Part shown: positions 44,778 through 56,940 of the stretch, piece after piece
How the letters are laid out: every line of letters begins with the position of its first letter
Numbering within the stretch: the stretch's first letter is position 1
Source of the DNA: Volvox africanus
Taxonomy: Eukaryota; Chlorophyta; Chlorophyceae; Chlamydomonadales; Volvocaceae
DNA length: 64,000 bases
Assembly (NCBI GenBank): GCA_030268105.1
Contig: BSDZ01000016.1
Span: 2,983,501 to 3,047,500, forward strand
Direction: 5' to 3'
Translations under genes and position numbers: made by a program
Notes under the pieces: generated by a model
Database searches by the model: none
Told to the model about the DNA's origin: nothing
What the model saw: the letters and a program-made list of their open reading frames with translations, nothing else

Positions 44778-47700
44778 CCTAGCTAGCCAACCTGATTTTG
44801 TTGTGGCTGCTAGAGCGCCGGATAGAGGTCTTGAGACTGTTGGCACGCGAGCCACTCAAGAGCCCCTTAGCAGTAATATTGACATAACATTTTAGTACGT
44901 CGATTATCTTAACCTCATGACCTCTTTTTTCCGCTGCTTCTTATAACCTTTCAGTAGCTAAGACTTACGATAAAGTTAGTTCGAAGTTTAAGGAACAAAT
45001 CACGAGCTTTTGTCCTTCAGACCCCTGCTCACTTAATTGTGCCGCATTCAGCAGTTAACACCAATATGGACAACACTGCTGGACCAAGGGTTCTGCCATT
45101 ACCTCAAGCTCGAGGGCATGATGACATCCCTGAGGTGATGAGATTGTCAATTCCCGTTCCTAGGCTCAATATCTCGCTAACTGAAAAGACAGCAGGACAT
45201 AGCATAGCCGATGCAACTCGTGCGTACGTGCGTGACGCTTAAAAGTATCTCCAGGCTGTTCATGGTGGTGATAATGATGGTATCAGGTGTCTCTTCGTTG
45301 GTAACACCCTCGAGGGCTCAGCAAAGGACTGGTATCGCGAATGGACCACCACCCGGGGCGACTATACTTTTGACGAGATGATTGCCGCTTTGCTCGCACG
45401 GTTCGCTACTGAGGTTCAAGCACGTGATGTGGAGGCTCGTAAGGTTTTGGCAGCCGGTAGCTACCACATGCGTCGGGGTGAAAATGTACCTGCGTACCAG
45501 TCACGCTTCGAAGCACTTGTGACCCCCATTGCTGATCTCACTGAAACCGAGCGTGTCTTTTGGTTTAAGCGAGGCCTGACGAAACTTTTGGCTAAATGGT
45601 GCGCTACTGACTTGGCTGGGGTGCCGATCAAGTCGTATGATGCCTTGGTCACTTTTGCTAACGGTACGGAGATACGACTCCTTGCCGGTGAGGAAGAAGT
45701 CAAGTCTGTCCCTCGTACAAATGCCGTGCAAGTGCAGGATCCGCTTGGGGAAGCTGTAGCTCTCGACCAGGAACTCGGAGCGACCCGCCCCACGCCTACT
45801 GCCGTGACGCGACGCAGCAACCGGCAACGCCAGGCGCGCGGGGGCGCTAGCTCGGGTGTCCGCGGGTCAGGGGGAGCTGGTCCGAGCTCGGACCCGGCTA
45901 AGAGCAGGAAGCGTGGTGGTGCGCCGTCGTCGGCAGCCGCACAGCGCTCTGACCCCAATGCAAAGCGGACTCGCACGGATGACTCGTTTATGCCAAAATG
46001 GAATTGCAATGGTTCCGAGTTCGAATGTCGGAAAGCGGCCAATGTTTGTCTACGGTGCACGGAGAGTCATCCTACGAAGGATTGCCCGTTACTGCCACCG
46101 TTTGTACCTCAGCCGAATTTGGGGCTTGCCCGGGTTCCTGTGGAGGGGGCACCGCCTGGGATTTCTGAACTAACGCGTGGTTGGTGGTCATCCTTACGAC
46201 CAGCCGTGAAGGCATTGTTGCCTTGCGGACTTGGACACATCGAGCGAGTCATTGCGCGACGCATCACGCTTGACGGACGCACGGGACTTCTCTGCTTCGA
46301 TCCGTTGTGTAATTTGTTTACACCTCGCCGTCCCCTGTTGTCTATCGATCTGTCTAACCACGTGGTTTTGTTCATCCCCTCGTCTCTGCGTGAGATGTCG
46401 GAACAGTTGGCCGTTTATAGGAGATGTAGGCGTCAATATCCAGGCACCGCCGCATGTGTATTACTTCCTGCTTTCTGTCGGCGCAAGGCAGAGGCATCGT
46501 TAAGGGGTATGCGGCGTGTCCACCGGTTCGAGCCGGGCACCGTTTTGTTTAATGGTGTGGATCGGGAGGGTATGCTGGCTCCGTGGCCAGGCACATCCTA
46601 CTCGGTTGACGTTTGGTACGAAGCTCCTGATGAGGGTGCCGTAGGTTACGGACCCGCCCTAAGTGCACTAACGTTATCTGCTGGGCAGTCGCTCGTAGAT
46701 AACCGTGTCCCAGTGGTTCAGATCGGTTTGAATGGCCGTACTCTGAAGGCACTTGTTGACACCGGTGCCAGCGACGACTTCATCTCTGTCGCAGAGGTGA
46801 ATGCGCTGGGGTTGACCCCAGAGTCGTCTGATTGTCCACAGGTTACCCTTGCTGACGGGGGTAAGCATCCCATCGTGGGCAGGATTACCCTTAGCCTATC
46901 GATAGGCCCTTTGCGTGTTGTGACCCGGCCGTACGTGCTGCAGGGCTTAGCAGAGACTGCACCGTACATAATGGGGTCTTCGACATTACGGCAGTACCGC
47001 GCGCGCATCGACATGGAGACCGCAACCCTGCACATGTGCAAGGGTACTCTGTCGATTAAGGTACCTTTCCTGTCGTTCGAACATGTCACACCAAAGGAGG
47101 GCGAAGCTGAGGCGGTGCCTGTGGTTAATTTCGCTGTGACCGCAATGGCCACGTGAATCGAACCAGAGCTAGTCGGGCGTAAGGAGGCCGTCCGTTTGTT
47201 ACGGAAGGGTGCCCACGGACTGCTTTTGAGGCCGCGGGTGGGCTGTTGTTTCACCACCACGCAGATTTCTGTGGATCCTGAGGTTGAGGCCCTACTGTCG
47301 CAGTATGAGGACGTCTTTAAAGATATCCCTGGCCTACCACCTATGCGTCCTGTTGATCACACAATCCCTCTTATGCCTGGAGCGCAGCCTACGGCCCGGC
47401 CAATGTACAGGTTGAGTCCATTGGAGCTGGACGAGGTAAAGCGCCAGGTGGCGGATTTACTCGCGAAGGGTATGATACGCCCCAGCACATCCCCGTATTC
47501 TGCGCCGATTTTGCTTGTCGGTAAGAAGGATGGGACCTTGCGCATGTGCATCGATTACCGGGGGTTGAATGCGAGTACGGTGAAAAATCGCTACCTTTTG
47601 CCACGCGTTGACGACCTGTTGGATAAGCTGAAGGGCTCGGCTTATTTTTCCTCGATTGACTTGCAACAAGGCTATAATCAGATCCGCATCGCTGCCTCTG

Positions 47701-50183
47701 ATATTCCGAAAACCGCTTTTCGGACGCCCTTCAGTCATTTCGAGTGTACGGTCCTATCGTTTGGTTTGACTAATGCCCCTGCGACGTTTCAGGCGGTTAT
47801 GGACCGAATGTTTAGGCCGTTTATCGACAGGTTCGTTGTTTGCTACCTGGACGACATCCTGGTTTATTCTAAGACGCGCGAGGAGCACTTGGAGCATCTT
47901 GGGCTCGTGCTCGACGTTATGAGGCGGGAGCAATTGTTTGCTAAACGCGCCAAATGCTTTGGGGCGCAGCCTCAGGTGGAATATTTGGGCCACATTGTGT
48001 CGGCCACTGGTGTGAAGATGGACCCCCGGAAGATCGCCGTGGTTCGCGATTGGCCCGCGCCTCAGAACCTCACGGAGCTGCGTAAGTTCCTTGGCTTGAC
48101 CAATTATTTCCGAAAGTTCATTGAAAAATATTCCATCATTGCGGCCCCGCTTACTAACTTAACTCGCAAAGGCGTTTTCGTTTCGCTCGAGTCGTGGACG
48201 TCGCAATGCCAGCAGGCATTCGAAGAGCTCAAGCAAACCGTTGCCGAAGATGTCACCCTTGCATTCCCTGATTACTCGTTGCCGTTTCGTGTTGAGGTAG
48301 TGTCTGATGCCTCAATATTTGGAAGCGGCGCTGTATTGTTACAGGAAGGGCGACCGATCGCTTTCACGAGTAAGAAGTTTTCTGGTGTGGAGATTCGCTA
48401 CACCACCGGGGAACAGGAGCTTCTGGCAGTGCTGCATGCTTTAAAGGAATGGCGCTGTTACCTCGAGGGACGCCCATTTACTTTAAAAACTGACCACAAG
48501 CCCCTAACATTTTTGCAAAGTGTTCCGATGTTGAACCGCCGTCAGGCTAGGTGGATGGAATACCTAGCTAGGTTCGACTGCACCTGGGAGTACATTTCTG
48601 GTAAATTGAATATTGCCGATGCTCTCAGTCAACATCCGTCGCTACACGCTGCAATTTTAGCAGCGCCCGTCGTGCGACCGCATAACGAGGAGGTGCCAAT
48701 CGCAACGGACCTCGCAGAGCGGTTGAAGGTGGCCTACAACGCAGATGCCTGGTTCTCGGAGCCGGCTAATGTAGAAAACCTTCACAAGCAGAGTGGCCTT
48801 TGGCTACGGACGGAGGGTGCAGCTACGCAAATCGTCGTTCCGAACGACGACGCGCTACGCTACGACATTCTTGCGCGGTTCCACGAGGACCTGTTAGCAG
48901 GACACCCTGGTAGCAAGCGGTTGGTCGAGTTGATGCAACGTTCCTTTTGGTGGCCTCGTTTGGCTAACAATGTGGCGAACTTCGTACAGACATGCAGTCT
49001 GTGCCAGCGCAATAAGGCTTTGTCCGGTAAGGGCCATGGGTTGTTGCAACCGTTGCCTGTCCCGGATGCGCCTTGGGAAAGTGTTTCCATGGACTTTGTA
49101 GTCGCGCTGCCCAAAACTGAGGGGGGATATGATGCGGTGTTCGTAATGGTCGATCGTCTGACTAAGATGGTTCACCTAGCACCATGCACATCATTCTGCA
49201 CGGCTGAACAAACCGCACGTTTGTTTTTCGATAATGTGGTTCGGTTACACGGGGTTCCCAAAAATGTGATCTCGGACCGCGGTGGGCAGTTCACGTCTAA
49301 GTTTTGGGAAGCGCTCTGCAAGCTAGTTGGCATGCGTGTCAACCTGAGCACAGCGTACCACCCGCAGACTGATGGTCAAACTGAACGCACAAACCGCACG
49401 TTGGGTGATATGTTGCGCAATTACGCTGGTCGCACACCACTCGTTTGGGATACATATTTGACTGCGGCAGAATTCGCACTTAACAACGCTGTTAACCGCT
49501 CTACAGGCAAAAGTCCGTTCTTTCTTAACTACGGGTTTCATCCCGCGCTACCCGTGTGGCGTGAGTTGGAATTGAACGTGCCTGCTGCTAAACTTTTTGC
49601 CAAGTCTTTTATGTCCCGAATCACAGACGCGAAGTCGTGTTTGGACGCGGCGCAGCAACGAACGACAGAATACTACAACAAATCCAAGCAGGACGTGACG
49701 TTTTCGGAAGGGCAACTCGTGTTGCTAAGCACCAAGAACTTGCATTCCTTGGCCGACGGATCCCGAAAACTCTTACCCCGCTGGATTGGTCCGTATCCTG
49801 TCATGCGCATGGTTGGGAATGTGGCTGTGGAGCTTGCATTGCCCGCTGATATGACCATTCACCCCACGTTTCACGTATCGCTTGTTCGTCCGTATCGTGG
49901 TACGGAACCCGTCCCTGAGCCTGCTAACGCCCCCGCAGCGATAGAACCAGTTCCCGAGACCTGGATCGCTGATAAACAGAAGTTTTACGATGTGGAGTGG
50001 GTGTTAGATTATCGCGTGCATCGTGTGGGCCGACACCGACGTAAGCGGACAGTACACGAGTACTTGGTCAAGTGGACAGGGTATACCAGCGAGCACAACT
50101 CATGGGAACCGGCACGCAACTTCTCGCAGGACATGAAGCCCCTGCTCGAGGAAGCCCGCAAACGTGCCACGCAAGCCCAATGA
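44743..50183 (+). pseudogene. gag-pol: Gag-Pol polyprotein of A4 with chromodomain, three lesions
   Basis: Gag starts at 44743 and is interrupted by a 144-nt insertion (44869-45012) and by TAA at 45239-45241 (AAA Lys in A1). The frame 45378-47156 holds the rest of Gag, the knuckle [13 protein letters not shown], the methyltransferase-like domain (FIPSSL), and protease ([11 protein letters not shown]). TGA at 47154-47156 replaces a CGA present in A1. 47196-50183 is open: RT ([10 protein letters not shown]), RNase H, integrase, GPY/F and a fused C-terminal chromodomain ending ATQAQ. This copy shows the natural C-terminus that A1 has lost. Confidence 0.9.
44869..45012 (+). other. 144-nt insertion in A4 gag, origin unknown
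   Basis: It interrupts the codons after QEPL, where A1 reads GAGCCCCTTTTCC. The insert is AT-rich, starts AGCAGTAATATT and ends CGAGCTTTTG, with no terminal inverted repeat and no clear duplication of the target. I see no match elsewhere in the window. Candidate intron borders (GTAATA near its start, TTTCAG inside it) do not restore the gag frame. Confidence 0.7.
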
Positions 50184-50241
50184 CCCTGCAGTCGATGCTG
50201 TATGAAGCAGCGAGGACGCTGCATACAGGAAGGGGGATAAT

Positions 50242-51076
50242 TGTTGCGCTACGGTTAGTTTCCCGCCGATGCGTAGGTCGATGCGACCCTACAAGGCGAA
50301 GTGTTATCTTGATGAACGCATGAATGACTATTGCATATGAATGAACCTGCATGATAGAGATGTATTCGCATACATTTATATATGCATTTGGCATGTTATC
50401 ATTATCCATCGCGACATCGCATCATGGCAAATCCGCCTAGCATGCATGAATTACCGAATCATTGAAGTGCGCATTATGCTCGTGCTATGGAACGATAAGT
50501 AATATTATTTGATATAATATTACTTCATTACAGCACACGTTGAGAGCGCTGCACTCGTCGTGATGCATGCCTTGCAACCGAATATCGTTATTCGGACCCT
50601 TGCATCATGCGAATGCCGGAAAGGCTTATACGTTGTTATACATGGACATCGCCTATACGCAGTAGGGTTGTCACACTTAGGATCGTCCTCCTAGTGTGAA
50701 TTGTACGGCATTGTGATGCTACAAGTATAACAGATGCGAGGACGGCTAAGCAAGATAAGACATTCGACACCGGAGAACACTCGTGTGTTCTACATTATTA
50801 TTGATATACGCTATTCTACTTAGCCCGAGCTAAAGCCTAAACTTCGCTATTCACCGCCGCGTGATGATTGCTTGCTTCCGGCGCTGACGGCGATTGCGTC
50901 CATTGCACCGCTTCGATCTGTAAGACTGTAAGTTATATCTCTTCTTGTCTTGAAGTCTTCCGCTGTCTCTGTTTGCTCGCGCTTGCCTTGTTGTACTTGC
51001 AAGTGCTCACGCATCGGTGTCGCAAGCCTTCAGACGCGCAGATACTGATGAGCAAACACGAAGGAGAGGTACAACA
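50242..51076 (+). repeat. 3' LTR of A4
   Basis: 835 bp, TGTTGCGCTACGG to GGTACAACA, preceded by the polypurine-like AGGAAGGGGGATAAT. It shows both conserved family palindromes in perfect form (50497-50525 and 50578-50595). Confidence 0.95.
50497..50595 (+). promoter_or_regulatory. Conserved palindrome pair in a family A LTR
   Basis: 50497-50525 has 12-bp perfect arms (AAGTAATATTAT and ATAATATTACTT) around TTGAT. 50578-50595 is CCGAATATCGTTATTCGG, palindromic except for the central bases. Both occur in the same order and with similar spacing in all family A LTRs, and as related forms in family B LTRs. In A2 and two solo LTRs the second one is CCGGATATCGTTATCCGG, with both arms changed together. 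Confidence 0.6.
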
Positions 51077-53239
51077 TGAAACGGGTTGTGCTCGAGCACA
51101 AAGGGGATTGTATAGTCAGCAGGTAACATAGGTGGGAGCCCCAGGATGACAAATGCATCGGTATAATTTGGCAATTAAGGGGGCTGCGACCTCAGAATCT
51201 TTCACAAGAGACTGCACGGTGGTAGCAACCAATTGCACCCAGGGCCTCGCAAGCAATTCATGGATGCCTTTCCATATCATTTGATAAGGTGCTCTTACAT
51301 CCTTCAAGCTTGGGTTCTTCATGTCGGCGGACAAACGCCGCTAACAAAATTAACCGCAGGCTCCGCACAGTTCCGCCCTCCTCTGGTGTGACATCTTAGT
51401 ACGACAGACAAGGTACCTTAGGCGATAGGTTCTATTTTGCACAATGGCCAATTGTGCTGGACTCCATATTGATGCGCGCACGGTACTGTCGTTATGTCTC
51501 GGCACCCAATGTCCATGTAGTGCTGTCTCCGGGAGACCTTGTTGCACTCATTGGGCCCTAACACACAGAGGGTCCTTCGACGACTAAGGGTGATCCTGCC
51601 CACAATGGGATGCTTACCCTCATCAACGAGGGTAACCTGAACGATTAGACGACTATGGGGCCAACTCCATCACGCTTATCACTTCTTAAGATAAGGTCGT
51701 CAGTGACACCTGTAGCACATAGGTGTCCCGAGATTCCGATCAACAAAATCGACTTCGTTACCATCCAAAGGAGTCAGACGTGGTGTACCTCCACATCCTT
51801 CCTACAATCCATTATGCTCAACAGAGAAGGATTCGTTAGGAATACACACATACTAATCATCGAGTTATCCAGTCAAAATAACGAATGATCTCCTCACACA
51901 AACTTCACGGGATGCAATCGGAACTAATCCGAGGCAGTACATAATTCATAATCCTATATTAGGTAACATTTCCGCGTTAATGTGGGCTTAGTGTTCCGGT
52001 AATGTCGATGGAGGTCGTGCCAGGTATTTCGTCCGTCGAACGTGGCCCCACAGCTAACGGGGGTAGAAGCAGGCAATCCCTCGTAGGATGATTTGATGCG
52101 CACTGAAGGCAAACTCCCAATTGTTGTCGCTGCACAAACTCTGCTTGCGTACATCCCCACTTGGTAAGCCATCGGTTTTGTATTCTTGACCGCTTCGATT
52201 CTGACGCAGCTCCGCGTGACTCGGCAGTATTTTGTAGTGCGTTCTTCCTCTTTCGTATATTCCGGGTCATCTGAGAATCTCTTGGGATTAATCCATGGGT
52301 ACCAGGGATATGAGCGTGACCGGTCGAAGGAATATCACCCTGGCACACAGGAGCTGGCGGTAGAGGAATACCAGTAGTCTCAGGTGCTAGATCAGTCTCG
52401 TCAGTAATATGTTGCGTTGTATCAACTGATGGCGGTGCCAGAGACGTCGGGCGTTCTTGTCCCGTTATAAGGCAAACTTCGACGTCATGAAGGACCTAAA
52501 CCCATCGCGTGTACGATCTCGTCCCTTCCCGTGTCAGGTCCGTAGTGCTCGCTCGGGCTAACTGAAGCGATAGGCCGCATTGAAAACAATAAATGTAGTC
52601 TCCTTCTGAAAAGTCAATCATGGGTGCTGTTAATTCTTCAAAACGCAACCAGTAGGCCTCCACGGACTCGTTAAGTCGCATTCGATAAGTACCTGAGTGT
52701 AACTCTCGGTACATGGCAGCTACTTGCGACTGGTTTCCGGGAGCGAATCGAGTAAGAAGTGCGTTACTTAGTTCTTCGAATGTAAAGTGCTCCTGTACAG
52801 TGGTCCAATGATCGTACTATTCCCTTGCGACGCCACTTAGTGTGGCCCCAATGAATAGACACTTCACTTCGTCATGATCACCACCCTTTACCAACTTCAG
52901 ATACCTCTTAGCGTCACGGACATAGGAGCGTGTGGCGCTTGCAATAATCTTGGGTTCGGCGTCGTGATGAATATGGAGTTGAGGTGTTGGGACGGTGAAA
53001 CCGGGGACCCGACCTTCATCCATAAGTTGTTGTAGCGATACCATCGCTGGGCTCTGCTCCTCTTCGGTGAGCCTCTCATAATCTGGCGTCTCAGGAGGAT
53101 CCTGAACTGGATAAGGGTAGTTCGACTGGGGATTATATAAGTTATAAGTATCCGGTGCGGCCTCAGGTCCTTCATCGTGGACACTAATATTAGCCTGTTC
53201 ACTTTCCCCTATAGTGGGTGGACACTGATTACACGACAT
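51077..53239 (-). pseudogene. gag-pol: Gag, degenerate protease region and RT start of B3
   Basis: Gag starts at an ATG near 53239 and is open to a TAG at about 52817 (TGG Trp in G), then resumes (MYRELHSGTYRMRLNESVEAY) to a TAG near 52495. The basic tail and a knuckle (CLQCASNHPTRDC) lie at 52348-51977. The protease site near 51700 reads ATG in place of DTG, as in G. The linker at 51340-51660 matches E and G closely, including the out-of-frame stretch. The RT start runs into the A4 insertion. No methyltransferase-like domain is visible. Confidence 0.8.
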
Positions 53240-53675
53240 ATATTCTAATTAATACCTTAAAAGGATAAAGAGATAAAGGTAGGACTATACCTTAAGAATT
53301 TTCTTTTGTGTACCGTTCACGCTCGAGTAAACTTCGACGCGAACAGGAATGTAACCCACCAATGCGTTGTCACCTTCAAATGGGCATATCCTTAGTAGAT
53401 GGTCCTGTCAGATATCCAACTTATTGGGAAAGCGATTCCGAATATGATGGCAAAGAAATTCCTTCTGTGGACTTAAGACCTTCCCGGGTAGCGAAAGTAC
53501 GATTAGTATTAACGAACAGATGTTATATCAAAAGTTCAGGAAGAGAATACTACAATACCGACTTTCCGACGAAGTTATCCCGTGATGCCCCTCGCCGCCG
53601 CTCACACGTGCGGGGATCTATTCTCCAATAGCGACGATGAGACAGCCGTGAGTCAAACCGTCTCGCTACCAAATT
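53240..53675 (-). other. Leader of B3 with primer-binding site
   Basis: The same leader type as G. The primer site (rc of about 53656-53671) reads TGGTAGCGAGACGG next to the LTR. No conserved ORF is seen. Confidence 0.65.
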
Positions 53676-54485
53676 TGTTGTATCCTTCCTTCTCCAATCA
53701 TGCATTAGATCTGCACGTCTGGATGTTAGCTGAGTGCATACAAGCTTACGAACAGCAAGGCAATCCAATGCGGGTAATGGACAGCGGAAGGCTCAACGAT
53801 AAGGAAAGATTCAACTTACAATGCTCTTCAGTTGCAAATTAGAAGTCTGCCATCAGACCCCGCGGGCAATGTTCATCACTCGGCTGCAAATGAGATGCTA
53901 GAATAGCTCAGGCCGAATATAAATGATTATAACGTATGTATGTGAATTAGATGTTAAGTACATGGGTACTTAGTCCAAAGTAGCATCGACCCGACTTCGG
54001 TCCCTAGGCGGCCGTCCTCACACCTATCACGTCGTAATACCGATGTGCAGTACAGGTCTCACTGGATTCCGATCTCAAGTGTGAGTACCTCCTTAGCACT
54101 GTTCTAAATATCGTGTCATCCGTGATATTAATGGATGCAACGCATGCAATATGCGAAGGTCCGAATATCGATATTCGGTTGCTGACCCAACCATCACGAT
54201 CATCGCATTCTCGCATACGCGTATGGTTTATGACGTAAATGAGGTAATAATATTTAAAGTATTATTACGTGATATAATATGCCAATGGATAGATCGCACA
54301 TAAATTATCAATGTCGAGTCAAACATGTTGACCAACAGCGCGATGTCGTAGATGATAATGCAGCATGCCTGATTAGCTAGATATACTCGAGTATATCATG
54401 CTAATATGATTGTATTATGCTTCATGATGCTTGAATGCATTGCGGCCTACTTCGGTGCAAACGGTGATCGAACCGGTGTACAACA
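53676..54485 (-). repeat. 5' LTR of B3
   Basis: 810 bp, TGTTGTATCCTTC to GTGTACAACA on the plus strand, followed by the right TAATA duplication and then the B4 leader (CAGTACCGGCTTCCCG). Confidence 0.95.
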
Positions 54486-54613
54486 TAATACAGTACCGGC
54501 TTCCCGACGAGGTTATCCCGTGATACTCCTCGCCGCTGCTCGCTCGCTTGAGAATCTACTCTCCACTAGCAGTGATGAGACAGCCGTGAGTCGAACCCTC
54601 TCGCTACCAAATT

Positions 54614-55422
54614 TGTTGTATCCTTCCTTCTTCAATCATGCACTGAATCTGCATGTCTTGATGTTAGCTACGTGCACACCAAGCTTACGAACAGCAAGGC
54701 GATTCAATGCAAGTAAAGTGACAGCGGAAGACTTGACAATAAGGAAAGATCCAACTTACAATAGTCTTCATTTACAGATTGGTAGTCGGCCGTCAGACCC
54801 CGCGGGCAATGTTCATCATCCGGCTGGAGATGCTGTGCTGAAATAGCTCAGGCCGAATATAAATGATTATAACGTATATATGTGAATTAGATAGAGTTAA
54901 GTACACGAGTACTTAGTCCAAAGTAGCATCGAGCCGACTTTGGTCTCTAGGTGGCCGTCCTCGCACCTATCACGTCGCGATACTGATGTGCAGCACAGGT
55001 CTCACTGGATTTCGATCTCAAGTGTGAGTACCTCCGTAGCACTATTCTAAATACCGCGTAATCCATGATATTAATGGATGCAACGCAACACAAAGGTCCG
55101 AATATCGATATTCGGTTGCCGACCCAACCATCGTGATCATCACGTTCTCTCATACGCGTATGGTTTATGACACAGATGAGTAAATAATATTTAAAGTATT
55201 ATTACGCGGAATTTTATGCCAACAGATAGATCGTGCATTAATTATCAGCCTCGAGTCAAACATGTTGACCAACAGCGTGATGTCGTAGATGATAATGCGA
55301 CGTGCCTGATTAGCTAGATATACTCGAATATATCATGCTAATATAATTATATCATGCTTCATAATGCTCAAATGGATTGCGGTCTACTTTGGTGTAAACG
55401 GCGATCGAACCCGCGTACAACA
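54614..55422 (-). repeat. 5' LTR of B4
   Basis: 809 bp, TGTTGTATCCTTC to GCGTACAACA. Left of it is the B4 primer site (rc CTCTCGCTACCA). Right of it is A5 integrase sequence. Confidence 0.9.
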
Positions 55423-56047
55423 GGTTGGAAGTGAACGTGCCTGCTGCTAAAACCTTTGCCAAGTCTTTTATGTCCAGTATCACAGACGCGAAGGCGTGTT
55501 TGGACACGGCACAGCAACAAATGACGGATTACTACAACCTATCCAAGCAGGATGTGACGTTTTTGGAAGGGCAACTTGTGTTGCTGAGCACCAAGAATTT
55601 GCGAACTTTGGCTGATGGCTCCCAAAAGCTTTTGCCCCGTTGGATCGGTCCGTTGGATTGTATTCTGTCGTGCGCATGGTCAAGAATGTGGCTGTTGAGC
55701 TTGCATTGCCTGCTGATATGACCATTCATCCCACGTTTCATGTATCCCTCGTACACCCCTATCATGGTACGGAACCCGTCCCTGAGCCTGCTAACGCCCC
55801 TGCAGCGATGGAACCAGTCCCGGAGACCTGGATCGCTGGTAAACAGAAGGTTTACAATGTGGAGCGGGTGTTAGATTATTGCACGCGTCGTGTGGGCCGA
55901 CACCCGCATAAAGGGACAGTACATGAGTACTTGGTCAAGTGGACAGGGTATTCCAGCGAGCACAACTCTCGGGAACCGGCACGCAACTTCTCGGACATGA
56001 AGCCCTTGCTAGAAGAAGCCCGCACACGTGCCACAAAAGCCCAATGA
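55423..56047 (+). pseudogene. pol: Integrase tail and chromodomain of A5
   Basis: It enters at the [15 protein letters not shown] block. A small insertion near 55660 shifts the frame within the GPY/F module. The second frame reads [18 protein letters not shown], the linker, and a chromodomain (VHEYLVKWTGYSSEHNSRE, with Trp to Arg in a ligand-pocket position) to TGA 56045-56047. Confidence 0.85.
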
Positions 56048-56107
56048 TTCCTACAGTCGATGCTGTATGAAGCAGTGAGGACGCTGCATGCGGGAGGGGG
56101 GAATAAT

Positions 56108-56940
56108 TGTTGTGCTACGGTTCGTTTCCGCCGATGCGTAGGTGAATTTGACGCTACAAGGTGATGTGCTGACTTGATGAATGCTTGATGAATATGAATG
56201 AACTTGCATGGATATAAATGTATTTGCATACATTTTCATATGATTGGCATGTTATTATCACACATTGCGACATATCCCATTGCATCACTGCTGATCCACC
56301 TGACATGTATAAAATCCCGAACAATTGAGGCGTGTGTAATGCTCATGCCACGGGATGATAATTCATATTATTTGATATAATATTACATCATTGCGGCACA
56401 CGTTGAGAGCGCCGCACTAGTCGCGATGCATGCCTTGCAACCGAATATCGTTATTCGGACTCTTGCATCATGCAAATGCCGGAAAGGCTTATCGTTTGTT
56501 ATACATGGATATCGCAGATATGCAGTAGGGTTTACCACACTTAGGATCGGCCTCCTAGTGTGGATTGTACGGTGTAGAGATCTCACGAGTATAACAGATG
56601 TGAGGACGGCTAAGTAAAGCAGACATCTTGATGCCTTGAGAACACTTCTGTGTTCAATATTATCATTGCCAAGTGCTCCTATACTTAGTCCGAGCTAAGC
56701 CTGAACTTCGCTTGTCACCGCCGCAAGATGATTGCTTGCTTCCTGCGCTGACGGCGATCACATCCATTGCATCGCTTCTGACTGTATCATTGTAAGTTAT
56801 ATCTCTCCTTGCTCTGAAGTCTTCCGCTGTCTCTGTTTGCTGTCGATTGCCTTGCTGTACTTGCAAGTGCTTGTGCATTGGTATCGAAAGGCTCCAGACG
56901 TGCATATACCTATGAGCAAACCCGAAGGAGAGGTACAACA
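56108..56940 (+). repeat. 3' LTR of A5
   Basis: 833 bp, TGTTGTGCTACGG to GGTACAACA, visibly more diverged than the A1, A2 or A4 LTRs. It keeps CCGAATATCGTTATTCGG near 56440. Confidence 0.9.

Larger units (their letters stand above)
44072..51076 (+). mobile_element. Element A4 (family A) with target duplication TGAAA
   Basis: TGAAA flanks it at 44067-44071 and 51077-51081. The 3' LTR is complete (50242-51076, 835 bp). The 5' LTR keeps only its first 450 bp (44072-44521). A deletion then removes the rest of the LTR, the primer site and about 240 bp of leader. Gag-pol carries two stops and a 144-nt insertion, but the last 995 codons, including the chromodomain, are open. Without a primer site this copy can no longer start reverse transcription. 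Confidence 0.95.
40418..54485 (-). mobile_element. Element B3 (family B) with target duplication TAATA
   Basis: TAATA flanks it at 40413-40417 and 54486-54490. LTRs are 40418-41230 (3') and 53676-54485 (5'). On the minus strand: primer site, leader, gag (53239 to about 51970), degenerate protease region (about 51760-51340), RT start, then element A4 (44072-51076, duplication TGAAA), then the rest of RT, RNase H, integrase and chromodomain to 41290. It is inserted into the leader of the related element B4. Confidence 0.95.
38894..55422 (-). mobile_element. Element B4 (family B), 5' half, host of B3
   Basis: Visible parts are gag (38894-40130), leader (40131-40417 and, after B3, 54491-54613), a primer site next to the LTR, and the 5' LTR 54614-55422. 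Protease, pol and the 3' LTR should lie left of A1 but are absent, apparently lost in the recombination that made A1. The right flank GGTTG lies in the integrase tail of A5. Confidence 0.85.
55423..56940 (+). mobile_element. Element A5 (family A), 3' end, outermost visible element on the right
   Basis: The integrase tail and chromodomain (55423-56047), polypurine tract (about 56090-56106) and 3' LTR (56108-56940) are present. The right flank is GTTGT and then non-retroelement DNA. Its 5' part should lie left of B4 but was replaced by the A1 recombination. Confidence 0.85.
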
